NCBI GenBank assembly: GCA_035944135.1
Contig: DASZBM010000001.1
Span: 434,001-498,000 of the forward strand
Direction of reading: 5' to 3'
DNA from: Acidobacteriaceae bacterium
Lineage (GTDB): Bacteria; Acidobacteriota; Terriglobia; Terriglobales; Acidobacteriaceae
DNA length: 64,000 bases
The notes beneath the pieces were generated by a model that was not told the DNA's origin, did no database searches, and was given only the letters and a program-made list of their open reading frames with translations. Shown in pieces: positions 54,152-62,286 of the stretch (position 1 is the first letter of the stretch; each line of letters opens with the position of its first letter). The translations under genes and the position numbers were made by a program.

Positions 54152-56902
54152 ATGAGTTCTGAGCTGCCGAAGGCGTATGAGCCTTCCCTGATTGAAGAAA
54201 AGTGGGCGAAGTTCTGGGTGGAGCGGGGGCTGTTCCATGTGCCGACGCCGCGCGAAGGTGAGAGCGTGGGACCGCGGTTTGTTCAGCTGCTGCCGCCGCC
54301 GAATGTGACGGGGCGCCTGCATATGGGCCACATGCTGAACCAGACCGAGATGGACATCCTGACGCGCTGGCACCGCATGCGCGGAGAGACCGCGCTGTGG
54401 CTTCCGGGTACGGACCATGCGGGGATTGCGACGCAGATGATGGTCGAGCGGCAGCTTGCGGCGGAAGGTGGACCGAGCCGCACGGAGATGGGCCGTGAGG
54501 CGTTCACGCAGCGCGTGTGGTGCTGGAAGAAGCAGTACGGCGGAGCGATCACGGAGCAGATGCGGCGGCTGGGCGCGAGTGTGGACTGGTCGCGCGAGTA
54601 CTTCACGATGGATGACCGGCTGAGCAAGGCAGTGAAAGAGGCCTTTGTTCGCCTGTGGGAGCAGGGGCTGATCTATCGCGGAGCGTACATCGTGAACTGG
54701 GATCCGGTGCTCGGGACTGCGGTGTCGGACCTTGAGGTGGTGCACGAAGAACGAGCGGGCAAGCTGTATCACATTCGGTATCCACTCGCCGATGGCTCAG
54801 GCTCGATCGTCATTGCAACGACGCGGCCGGAAACGATGCTGGGTGACGTTGCGGTGGCCGTGAACCCGGATGATGAGCGATACAAGCAGTTCGTCGGAAA
54901 GGTGCTGGTGCTGCCGCTTGTCGGAAGAGAGCTTCCGGTGATCGCGGATGAGTGGGCGAATCCGGAGTTCGGCACGGGCGCGGTGAAGGTGACGCCAGCG
55001 CACGATCCGAATGACTTCGCGATCGGGCAGCGGCACAAGCTTCCGCAGCTCTCGATCATGGATGAGCACGCGAAGATTGTATTGCCGGGGACGCCGTACG
55101 ACGGGCTCGACCGCTTTGTTGCGCGCGAGCGCGTGGTGGAAGACCTGCGCGCGACGGGAGCGCTGGTGGATATCAAAGACCATCAGTATGCGATTGGACT
55201 CTCGCAGCGCACGGGTGAGGTGATAGAGCCGCGGCTCTCGATGCAGTGGTTTGTGAAGATTCAGCCGCTGGCGGACAAAGCGATTGCGGCAGTGGATGAG
55301 GGACACATCCGCTTCACACCGGAAAACTATAAGAAGACGTACGACGAGTGGATGCGCAACATTCACGACTGGTGCATCTCGCGGCAGCTGTGGTGGGGAC
55401 ATCGGATTCCGGCGTGGCACTGCGGCAATTGCGGCGAGATTACTGTTGCTCGCGAGACGCCGAACGCGTGTGAGCATTGTGGTTCGGCGGAGATTACGCA
55501 GGATACGGACGTGCTCGACACGTGGTTCAGCTCAGGGCTGCTGCCGTTTACGTCGCTGGGGTGGGATGGCGATAGCTCGAAGCCGACCGCGGACCTTGCG
55601 GCGTTTTATCCGACCGACCTGCTGGTGACGGGATTCGACATCCTCTTCTTCTGGGTAGCACGCATGATTATGCTGGGCTGCCACTTCATGCTGGACGTGC
55701 CGATGCCTGATGGTTCAGCACGCACGCTTGCCGAGGCCGTTCCATTCCGTGAGGTGTACATCCACGGGCTGGTGCGCGACGCGGACCGGCAGAAGATGTC
55801 GAAAACGAAGGGCAACGTGATTGACCCGATCGAGGTGATCACGAAATACGGCACCGATGCGGTGAGGTTCACGCTGGCGTCGCAGGCTTCGCCGGGAACG
55901 GACATCGCGTTCAGCGAGGCGCGGACGGAGGGCTATCGCGCGTTCGCGAACAAGATCTGGAACGCGGCGCGGTTCGTGCAGATGCAGATCGATCGCGCTC
56001 GCGAAGCGGGTTACAACGCTGCGCTGAGGTTGCCGCAGAACTTAGGTGAAGCTCCGCTGGAAACGCGCTGGATTGTGGCGCGATTGCACACAGTTGCGGA
56101 GGAACTGGCAAGAGCGCTGGAGAACTATCGATTCGACGAGGCGGCGAATGCTGTCTACCAGTTCTTCTGGGGAGAGTTCTGCGACTGGTATGTCGAGCTG
56201 GTGAAACTGCGGCTCGACTTTGGAACGGCAAAGAACGAGACAGCGCAGCTCACATTGAATGCGCTGGTGAGCGTTTTTGAAGCGGCCCTGCGGTTGCTGT
56301 CGCCTTTCATGCCCTTCCTGACGGAGGAGCTCTGGCATGCGCTATATAGCGCGATTGAGCAGCCGGTTCCGGCGAAGTCCATTGCACTCACACGCTTTCC
56401 TTTGGCTGGAGATTTCGCGAAAGACGAGGCAAGCATCGTGGCGATGCAAACTTTGCAGGAGCTGATCGTTACGGTTCGTGCGCTGCGGAAGGATCTTGGC
56501 GTTCCGGAGAAGGAGTCTGCGGCGATTCGCCTGCACTCGAGCGCCTCGGCCGCTAAGCTGGCGCAGGACAATGCGGACATGCTCTCACGGCTGGCGCGCG
56601 TGAGTTCAGTGGAGATCGCCGGAGAGGCATTGACTGGCAACAGTGCGCGAGCGACCGCAGTGTTCGATGTGGCGGTCCTTTATGAGCGGCAAATTGATGT
56701 TGCTGCTGAGAGGGAACGCCTCACGAAGGACATCGCAAAGTACGACAAGGGCCTGCAGGCGGCGGAGAAGCAGCTGAACAACCCCGGGTTTGTTGCGAAA
56801 GCTCCGGCGCACATCATCGACGGATTAAAGAAACAGGCAGCGGAGACGCGCTCGCTGAAAGAAAAGGCGGAGGCGGCTCTGGCTTCATTACCGCAACAGT
56901 AG
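54152..56902 (+). CDS. valS: valyl-tRNA synthetase
   Basis: ValS attaches valine to tRNA-Val and edits mischarged threonine. The 916-aa class I enzyme has the HIGH-type motif PPPNVTGRLHMGHML, the KMSKS-type motif KMSKTKGNVIDP, an editing domain with RYPLADGSGSIVIATTRPET, the anticodon-binding helices, and a C-terminal coiled coil (VAAERERLTKDIAKYDKGLQ). Length is normal. ATG at 54152 lies 26 bp after the repeat tract. Confidence 0.98.
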   Translation: MSSELPKAYEPSLIEEKWAKFWVERGLFHVPTPREGESVGPRFVQLLPPPNVTGRLHMGHMLNQTEMDILTRWHRMRGETALWLPGTDHAGIATQMMVERQLAAEGGPSRTEMGREAFTQRVWCWKKQYGGAITEQMRRLGASVDWSREYFTMDDRLSKAVKEAFVRLWEQGLIYRGAYIVNWDPVLGTAVSDLEVVHEERAGKLYHIRYPLADGSGSIVIATTRPETMLGDVAVAVNPDDERYKQFVGKVLVLPLVGRELPVIADEWANPEFGTGAVKVTPAHDPNDFAIGQRHKLPQLSIMDEHAKIVLPGTPYDGLDRFVARERVVEDLRATGALVDIKDHQYAIGLSQRTGEVIEPRLSMQWFVKIQPLADKAIAAVDEGHIRFTPENYKKTYDEWMRNIHDWCISRQLWWGHRIPAWHCGNCGEITVARETPNACEHCGSAEITQDTDVLDTWFSSGLLPFTSLGWDGDSSKPTADLAAFYPTDLLVTGFDILFFWVARMIMLGCHFMLDVPMPDGSARTLAEAVPFREVYIHGLVRDADRQKMSKTKGNVIDPIEVITKYGTDAVRFTLASQASPGTDIAFSEARTEGYRAFANKIWNAARFVQMQIDRAREAGYNAALRLPQNLGEAPLETRWIVARLHTVAEELARALENYRFDEAANAVYQFFWGEFCDWYVELVKLRLDFGTAKNETAQLTLNALVSVFEAALRLLSPFMPFLTEELWHALYSAIEQPVPAKSIALTRFPLAGDFAKDEASIVAMQTLQELIVTVRALRKDLGVPEKESAAIRLHSSASAAKLAQDNADMLSRLARVSSVEIAGEALTGNSARATAVFDVAVLYERQIDVAAERERLTKDIAKYDKGLQAAEKQLNNPGFVAKAPAHIIDGLKKQAAETRSLKEKAEAALASLPQQ

Positions 56903-56960
56903 TTTGCTAAGAACGACAACGGCGGTAATCTGCGCCGCGTCTCAAACGTAGGAGATTTCT

Positions 56961-57290
56961 ATGGCTGTACAAAAATCGCCTCACACCAACTCCGAGCAGA
57001 ATGTCAGCTCAGCCGCAATGGACCTTGAGCCGAATTTGAATCCACAAGACGTAGGACGAGGAGAAGACGCAAAGCTTTACGAGAATGCAGATGGCGCGCA
57101 GACGGGAGCGAACCGGGCGTTTCACATGAATGATCGCCGCGACAATCTTCCCAAGTCAATCGACGAAGGCACGCGCCTGGAGGCGGAGAACACCGCGCGG
57201 AAGCAGCATGAAGATATGCCGGGCGTGACGACGCACAGCGCCGGCGAGGAAAACAAACGTCAGCAGAAGGTTGAGCGGAATAACGAGTGA
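56961..57290 (+). CDS. small hydrophilic unknown protein
   Basis: The 109-aa product is very hydrophilic and probably disordered, rich in Asn, Glu, Lys and Gln, with no Cys or membrane segment (AMDLEPNLNPQDVGRGEDAK). Similar small proteins in the group are stress-related, but that is a guess. The Shine-Dalgarno AGGAG sits close to the ATG. A hairpin terminator follows, and the next two genes converge on it. Confidence 0.75.
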   Translation: MAVQKSPHTNSEQNVSSAAMDLEPNLNPQDVGRGEDAKLYENADGAQTGANRAFHMNDRRDNLPKSIDEGTRLEAENTARKQHEDMPGVTTHSAGEENKRQQKVERNNE

Positions 57291-57311
57291 AAGAAAGCTG
57301 AAGTAAAGAAC

Positions 57312-57338
57312 GGGCGCCAGGTGGCGCCCTTCTTTATT
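57312..57338 (+). terminator. terminator after the small hydrophilic gene
   Basis: GGGCGCC / GGCGCCC with an AGGT loop, followed by TTCTTTATT. Confidence 0.85.
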
Positions 57339-57348
57339 GCGCGTGTAC

Positions 57349-57669
57349 CTATTGGCGGCGGTATTCCTTCCCTGCCCTGCTGACTTCCTTTGGCGGTTCG
57401 CGTTCAGCGTCGTATTTGCGCATATCGCCAACAGGCTTGGTGTGGTCGTGAGGATGGCCGCCGAGGTGGGCCGCCTGCGAGCGCGCGTGGCTTCCATCCT
57501 CCGGCGCGGGAATTGCGGATTGCTTTGCGCTCGAATTCTTAGAGTCGTGTTCTGCCGCAACCGAGCGTTCGCCCGCCGAGGAGACCACCTCATCGAGAGC
57601 ATCGCCGTGCAATTTTTCCTCGCCGGCCTGCCTCTCAGCGTGAGATTTGTTCTCCGGTGTTCGTGCCAT
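57349..57669 (-). CDS. small hydrophilic unknown protein
   Basis: From the ATG at 57669 the product is 106 aa, highly charged with many His, Ala and Glu (SHARSQAAHLGGHPHDHTKP). A TTG start at 57675 would overlap the upstream stop (TTGA) and add two residues. No family recognised. It forms a probable two-gene unit with the gene at 57672. Confidence 0.7.
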   Translation of the reverse strand: MARTPENKSHAERQAGEEKLHGDALDEVVSSAGERSVAAEHDSKNSSAKQSAIPAPEDGSHARSQAAHLGGHPHDHTKPVGDMRKYDAEREPPKEVSRAGKEYRRQ

Positions 57670-57671
57670 GA

Positions 57672-57935
57672 TCAATCCTTTCTGGTGTTCTGCTGCTGCC
57701 CGGCTGCATTGGGATCAAGCTGCGTGTTCACCGGTTCGTCGCCGAAGACACGAGCGCCGTAGTTGTAGTCGAGGCCGCCGTCGGTGTTCTGTGGATTCAC
57801 TGACTCTCGCCTGCGCTGCTCGATATTGAGTCCCCACCCCTGTTCATGCGCATACTCGCCGGAGAGTCCACGTGTGTGCTCGCCGAACCCTCGCGGCTCT
57901 GCGGCGCCCTCTGCTCGTGGTGAATAGTCGGCCAT
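57672..57935 (-). CDS. small hydrophilic unknown protein
   Basis: The 87-aa product is rich in Gly, Asn and Gln (QTDGG-like and LDYNYGARVFGDEPVNTQ segments) and probably disordered. Its stop lies within 3 bp of the start of the next small gene on the strand. No function can be given. Confidence 0.7.
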   Translation of the reverse strand: MADYSPRAEGAAEPRGFGEHTRGLSGEYAHEQGWGLNIEQRRRESVNPQNTDGGLDYNYGARVFGDEPVNTQLDPNAAGQQQNTRKD

Positions 57936-57983
57936 CTCGATTCCTCCTCTTGCTTAAGACGGCCAACGCTTCACAACGTTGCC

Positions 57984-58406
57984 CTACGATTTTCTTTGCG
58001 GAGCCTCTGGTGGAAGCGATGTTTGATCCACCGCAATCGAGACGTTCTCGTGCTTGATGTCGAGACGCAACCTATTGAAGAGGCTCATGTAAACGTTGGC
58101 CATCCACACGAGCGAGAACCATGCGACAAGATAGCCGCGCCAACCGAGGAACAACATTTGGAAGTGAAATATCCAGAGTGCAAATGCTGCTACATAGTGT
58201 GAGAAGCAGTACTCGCACGTGAAGAGATAAAAGAACTTTCGCTGCGGGAGCGCAGGCGCGCGTTCGCTCTTACGTTTGCAAAACTCGCGGGGCTCGCGGA
58301 AGACCTCTTCGTGCGTGACAGTCCATGCGACACAGGCGACCGGAATCGCAAGTAATAAGAGGGTTGCACACTGATGAGTGAGTGAGACGGGCAGGTTGTC
58401 GATCAT
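57984..58406 (-). CDS. small integral membrane protein with CxxC
   Basis: The 140-aa product has three to four hydrophobic segments (CATLLLLAIPVACVAWTV, VAAFALWIFHFQMLFLGW, LVAWFSLVWMANVYMSLF) and a CEYCFSHY motif between segments one and two, facing probably the cytoplasm or a metal site. Shape recalls DUF1360-like proteins, but I am not sure. It is divergent from birA. Confidence 0.7.
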   Translation of the reverse strand: MIDNLPVSLTHQCATLLLLAIPVACVAWTVTHEEVFREPREFCKRKSERAPALPQRKFFYLFTCEYCFSHYVAAFALWIFHFQMLFLGWRGYLVAWFSLVWMANVYMSLFNRLRLDIKHENVSIAVDQTSLPPEAPQRKS

Positions 58407-58460
58407 CGCGCGGTGGCTGGCTCAGGTTACCAGCCTGCCTTGTGAGATGCAGGTACCATC

Positions 58461-59300
58461 ATGAAGAGCATGGACATAGAGCAAGAATCGAACACGATCC
58501 ACGCGTCAGCAGTTGGGCGCGCTATCGAGTTGCTGGCGATTAGCGGCCCAGTAACGTGGCTGCCGGTGACAGGATCGACCAACCAGCTTGCGCTCGAGGC
58601 CGCCCAGGCCGGTGCGCGGCGGGGCATCTGGGTTACGGATGAGCAGACCGCAGGACGAGGCCGCGGCGGACATTCGTGGCACTCGACGCGCGCGGATGGA
58701 CTGTACCTCAGCGTCCTGGTAACGCCGGAGCTTCCGCTGGATCGCGCGCTTTGGCTATCGCTCGCGACGGGTCTGGCTGCGCAGCAGGCGATTCTCTCAA
58801 CTACCGGGATCCGAATCGATCTGCGATGGCCGAATGACCTCCTCTGCGACGGGCGGAAGCTCGGCGGAATTCTCGTGGAGACTTCGGTCGCGAACGCAGC
58901 GACGGGAGCATCAGCCGCACTTCGTTATGCGGTGATTGGGGTGGGGATCAACGTATACCACGAGTCATTCCCGCCGGAAATCGCATCGCTCGCGACATCA
59001 CTCCGGCTGGAGGGTGCTGCAGTTCTGAGCCGGCAAACACTCCTCATAGCGCTCTTGCGTGCACTGGATCGCGAATTGGACGAGCTCGACCGCGAATACG
59101 CGGGCGTAACCACGGATGAGAGCATTCTCAGTCGTTTCACGAGAGCCTCGTCATGGGTGCAAGGCAAACGCGTCCAGGTTCCTGAAGACGGCGGCTATAC
59201 CGGAGTTACTTCCGGTCTGGATAGCCGTGGTTTTCTTGTCGTAGATGATGACCAAAGAGTGCGCCGAACGGTGCTCTCAGGCGGCGTTCGTGAGGTATAA
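58461..59300 (+). CDS. birA: biotin--[acetyl-CoA-carboxylase] ligase
   Basis: BirA activates biotin with ATP and joins it to a Lys of the biotin carboxyl carrier protein. The 279-aa product has GSTNQLALEAAQAGA, TAGRGRGGHSWHS (biotinyl-AMP loop), LRWPNDLLCDGRKLGGIL and ITSGLD-like C-terminal SH3 strands. The N-terminal winged-helix DNA-binding domain of E. coli BirA is absent, so it should be the non-regulatory type. Start may be the Met at residue 4. coaX starts about 40 bp downstream. Confidence 0.94.
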   Translation: MKSMDIEQESNTIHASAVGRAIELLAISGPVTWLPVTGSTNQLALEAAQAGARRGIWVTDEQTAGRGRGGHSWHSTRADGLYLSVLVTPELPLDRALWLSLATGLAAQQAILSTTGIRIDLRWPNDLLCDGRKLGGILVETSVANAATGASAALRYAVIGVGINVYHESFPPEIASLATSLRLEGAAVLSRQTLLIALLRALDRELDELDREYAGVTTDESILSRFTRASSWVQGKRVQVPEDGGYTGVTSGLDSRGFLVVDDDQRVRRTVLSGGVREV

Positions 59301-59343
59301 AAGATACCGCGAAGACGAGATTTGAGAGGTACCGAAACCAACC

Positions 59344-60165
59344 ATGCTGCTGGCGATCGATGTGGGTAACTCGAACACTGTCATGGGTCTTTTTCAACCA
59401 GCAACGGACAGCGCACCCGCGTCACTTGTTGCAGATTGGCGAATCACAACGCCGCATAAGCAGACACCAGATGAATTGGGTGTGCTGCTCCAGACGCTGT
59501 TCACAATGCGCAATGTGAAGACGGAGGATGTACACGGGGTTGCGATCTCGTCGGTCGTGCCACCACTCGATGCATCGCTTCGCCGCGTGTGCGAGGTCTG
59601 CTTCAAGGTGCGACCGCTATTCATCGAACCGGGCGTCAAGACCGGGCTGCCGGTGCTGACAGACAATCCCGGTGAGGTTGGCGCGGACCGGGTGGTGAAC
59701 TGCGTGGCTGCCTTCGACCTGGTTGGAGGTCCTGCGATCGTCGTGGACATGGGAACCGCGACTACTTTTGATGTGGTTTCAAAACAAGGCGCCTTTTTGG
59801 GTGGGGCAATCGCTCCGGGCCTCGGGATCTCGGCCGATGCACTTTTTGCACGGGCCGCGCGGCTGACTCGAGTTGAGATCAAGAAGCCGGCGAAGATTAT
59901 TGGAACGAGCACAACGGACAACATCCAGATTGGGCTGTACTACGGGTACATCGGTTTGGTCGACGGAATCCTGGAGCGGCTGATTCATGAGTTGGGTCCC
60001 GAAACTAAGGTCATTGCTACCGGCGGCCTCGCGAAGCTGATCTCTGCCGACAGTAAGTACATCTCGCGGGTGGAGGAGATGTTGACGCTTAATGGCCTGC
60101 GGCTGATCTGGGAACGCAATCATGACCGTCAGCGGCGACGGAATGAAAACAGGCAAGTAAACTGA
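59344..60165 (+). CDS. coaX: type III pantothenate kinase
   Basis: CoaX phosphorylates pantothenate, the first committed step to CoA, and is not feedback-inhibited by CoA. The 273-aa ASKHA-fold enzyme has MLLAIDVGNSNTVMGLF, PGEVGADRVVNCVAAF, IVVDMGTATTFDVV and GGAIAPGLGISADALF. Metal and pantothenate sites look intact. It closely follows birA, a common pairing of birA with coaX. Confidence 0.96.
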   Translation: MLLAIDVGNSNTVMGLFQPATDSAPASLVADWRITTPHKQTPDELGVLLQTLFTMRNVKTEDVHGVAISSVVPPLDASLRRVCEVCFKVRPLFIEPGVKTGLPVLTDNPGEVGADRVVNCVAAFDLVGGPAIVVDMGTATTFDVVSKQGAFLGGAIAPGLGISADALFARAARLTRVEIKKPAKIIGTSTTDNIQIGLYYGYIGLVDGILERLIHELGPETKVIATGGLAKLISADSKYISRVEEMLTLNGLRLIWERNHDRQRRRNENRQVN

Positions 60166-60204
60166 GGAACGCAGGGAGTCGTACTGTCTCCCGCGTGCGC
60201 CTCG

Positions 60205-60921
60205 ATGCAGAACTACTTTCATTACTTCACTGAAATTGAAGAGCGCTTCAGCCGCAGGCGTGGATCGCTGCTGCTGCTCTCAACGCTCGACTGGGCGCTG
60301 ATTGAGACCTGGCGCGAGGCTGGGGTTCCCCTGGAGGCCGTGCTGCGCGGCATTGACGCGGCATTCGACCGCTACGAGACTCGCTCGGTGCGAGCCAAGG
60401 GCCGTCTACGCAAAGTGAATGGACTCGCGTGGTGCGCCCAGGCGGTGATGACAGCAGCTGAGGAGATGGTTGACGCCGCGACCGGTGCTGCACCGCAACG
60501 CGAGATCGCGAGTCAGCCGAGCGGCTTTGAGAATGAACGCATCGCTTCCTATCTGCAGCGGAATGCGGACTCGGTTACAGCCGCCGCCGATAGGTCGTCG
60601 AATGACGCGCTCGCCTCGATCGCAACAAGACTGCGGGAGTTAGCCGCAGGTGTAAACGATACTGACGCGATGACACTCGAAGAACTCGATCGTAACCTCA
60701 CAGTTCTTGAAGAGCGAATGGTAGACGCTGTGCGGGCAGAAGCAAGCGAAGCGGAGCTTGTGGGTCTGCGCAAGGAAGCCGATACGGAGATTGCACAATT
60801 CCGCTCGCGCATGACTGCTGTGCAATTGCGACAGGTGCAGCAGCAGTTTCTGACGCGCAGATTGCTGCAGACGCATTCGCTTCCGCGGCTCAGCCTGTTC
60901 TACATGAGCGTGGGCGAATGA
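60205..60921 (+). CDS. hypothetical protein between coaX and the RNA methyltransferase
   Basis: The 238-aa product is helical and charged with no signal peptide or membrane segment. It begins MQNYFHYFTEIEERFSRRRG and contains LDWALIETWREAGVPLEAV and long Glu/Arg/Gln helices (ELVGLRKEADTEIAQFRSRM). Its stop overlaps the next gene's start as ATGA, so it is cotranslated with the methyltransferase. Function not known. Confidence 0.75.
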   Translation: MQNYFHYFTEIEERFSRRRGSLLLLSTLDWALIETWREAGVPLEAVLRGIDAAFDRYETRSVRAKGRLRKVNGLAWCAQAVMTAAEEMVDAATGAAPQREIASQPSGFENERIASYLQRNADSVTAAADRSSNDALASIATRLRELAAGVNDTDAMTLEELDRNLTVLEERMVDAVRAEASEAELVGLRKEADTEIAQFRSRMTAVQLRQVQQQFLTRRLLQTHSLPRLSLFYMSVGE

Positions 60922-62246
60922 AGCCGGTCCAGCTAGGGATCGAACGCGTTGTATACGGAGGTTTCGGGCTTGCGCGATCAGCTTCTGCGACGAGTTCCTC
61001 GGGCCCGGAAGCATTGTTCGTTCCGTTTACGCTGCCCGGCGAGCTCGTCGAAGCAGTGCCGTTCGGAATCAAAGGTGAGCTGCGGCTCATTGATGTGCTC
61101 GAGCCTTCGAGCGAACGCGTGCAGCCCGGATGTCCGCACTTCGGAGTGTGCGGAGGTTGCCATCTTCAGATGGCGAACTATCCTGAGCAGCTTCGACTGA
61201 AGCAAGAGGTGTTGCGCGAGTCGCTGATGCGAGCCGGCGTCTCTGAATTTCCAGAGATCACAATGCACTCCGCGGACGCGTGGCATTATCGCAACCGGAT
61301 CCGGCTGCATGTGACTCGCGAGGGTGACGCGTTTCGGCTTGGATATCGGGAGCGTGCAAGCAACTCGATTCTGCCGATCAGCACATGTCCCATTGCTGCG
61401 CCATTGCTCTGGCGGGCCGCTGAAGCAATGCTCGAAGCTGCTTCGGAAGACGCGGAGATGCAGCGCTGGCTGGAGTCTGCGGCCGAGGTGGAGCTCTTCT
61501 GCGCTGCCGATGAGTCCCGCGTGCAGATCACATTGCTTTCCAAAACGCCGAAGCAGCTCTCGGCCGCAAGCTTTGAGAAAGCATTCGCGGTGCTTCAGCA
61601 GAAACTTCCGGAGCTCGCTGGTGCGGGAGCTCTTCAGATTCAGCCACGCACGGCGCAGGTTCAGCGCGAGTTGGCGAACTGGGGCGCGGCTGGTCTCAAC
61701 TATGAGATCGCGGGAGAGCGCTATTGGATTGCGCGCGGCGGTTTCTTTCAGGTGAATCGATTTCTTCTGCCTGCGATGGTGGACCTCGTTTGCTCCGGCC
61801 AGCGTGGTCAGGTCGCGTGGGATCTGTTCGCCGGTGTTGGGCTTTTCGCGCGGATTCTGGCGCACACATTTGAGCAGGTAACAGGTGTGGAGGCGAATCC
61901 CTCTGCCTCGCGTGAGCTTGGCGCGTCGCTCCAACGCATCGGCCCGCAGCATAAAGGCGTCGCGGCTGTCATCGTGGATTTCTTGCGCAGTGCGGTGCTG
62001 CAGCGCGATCGTCCGGACCTCGTCGTGCTTGATCCTCCACGGGCGGGCGCGGGGATGGAAGTGTGCCAACTGCTGTCGCGACTCGCTCCGCCACAGATGG
62101 TGTATGTCTCCTGCGATCCCGTTACTCTGGGCCGTGACCTCGCGGTTTTGCAGACGGTCTACACGATTGAAGCGCTGCATTCGGTCGATCTTTTTCCCCA
62201 GACATATCACCAAGAGGCGGTAGTGAGGCTTCGGCGGCGCTCATGA
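60918..62246 (+). CDS. rlmD: class I SAM-dependent 23S/tRNA m5U methyltransferase (RlmD/TrmA type)
   Basis: Members methylate C5 of uridine in 23S rRNA or tRNA. The 442-aa product has the [4Fe-4S] Cys set CPHFGVCGGCHLQM, SAM site VAWDLFAGVGLFARIL, VLDPPRAGAGMEV, and the nucleophilic Cys in YVSCDPVTLGRD. The TRAM domain is at the N-terminus (VYGGFGLARS, then FTLPGELVEAVPFG). Which uridine is targeted cannot be told; RlmD/RumA is the closest type. It overlaps the preceding hypothetical gene by ATGA. Confidence 0.9.
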   Translation: MKPVQLGIERVVYGGFGLARSASATSSSGPEALFVPFTLPGELVEAVPFGIKGELRLIDVLEPSSERVQPGCPHFGVCGGCHLQMANYPEQLRLKQEVLRESLMRAGVSEFPEITMHSADAWHYRNRIRLHVTREGDAFRLGYRERASNSILPISTCPIAAPLLWRAAEAMLEAASEDAEMQRWLESAAEVELFCAADESRVQITLLSKTPKQLSAASFEKAFAVLQQKLPELAGAGALQIQPRTAQVQRELANWGAAGLNYEIAGERYWIARGGFFQVNRFLLPAMVDLVCSGQRGQVAWDLFAGVGLFARILAHTFEQVTGVEANPSASRELGASLQRIGPQHKGVAAVIVDFLRSAVLQRDRPDLVVLDPPRAGAGMEVCQLLSRLAPPQMVYVSCDPVTLGRDLAVLQTVYTIEALHSVDLFPQTYHQEAVVRLRRRS

Positions 62247-62286
62247 CACACTGAAGGCACACTCCGTGGAATCGGAGTGTCTTCTC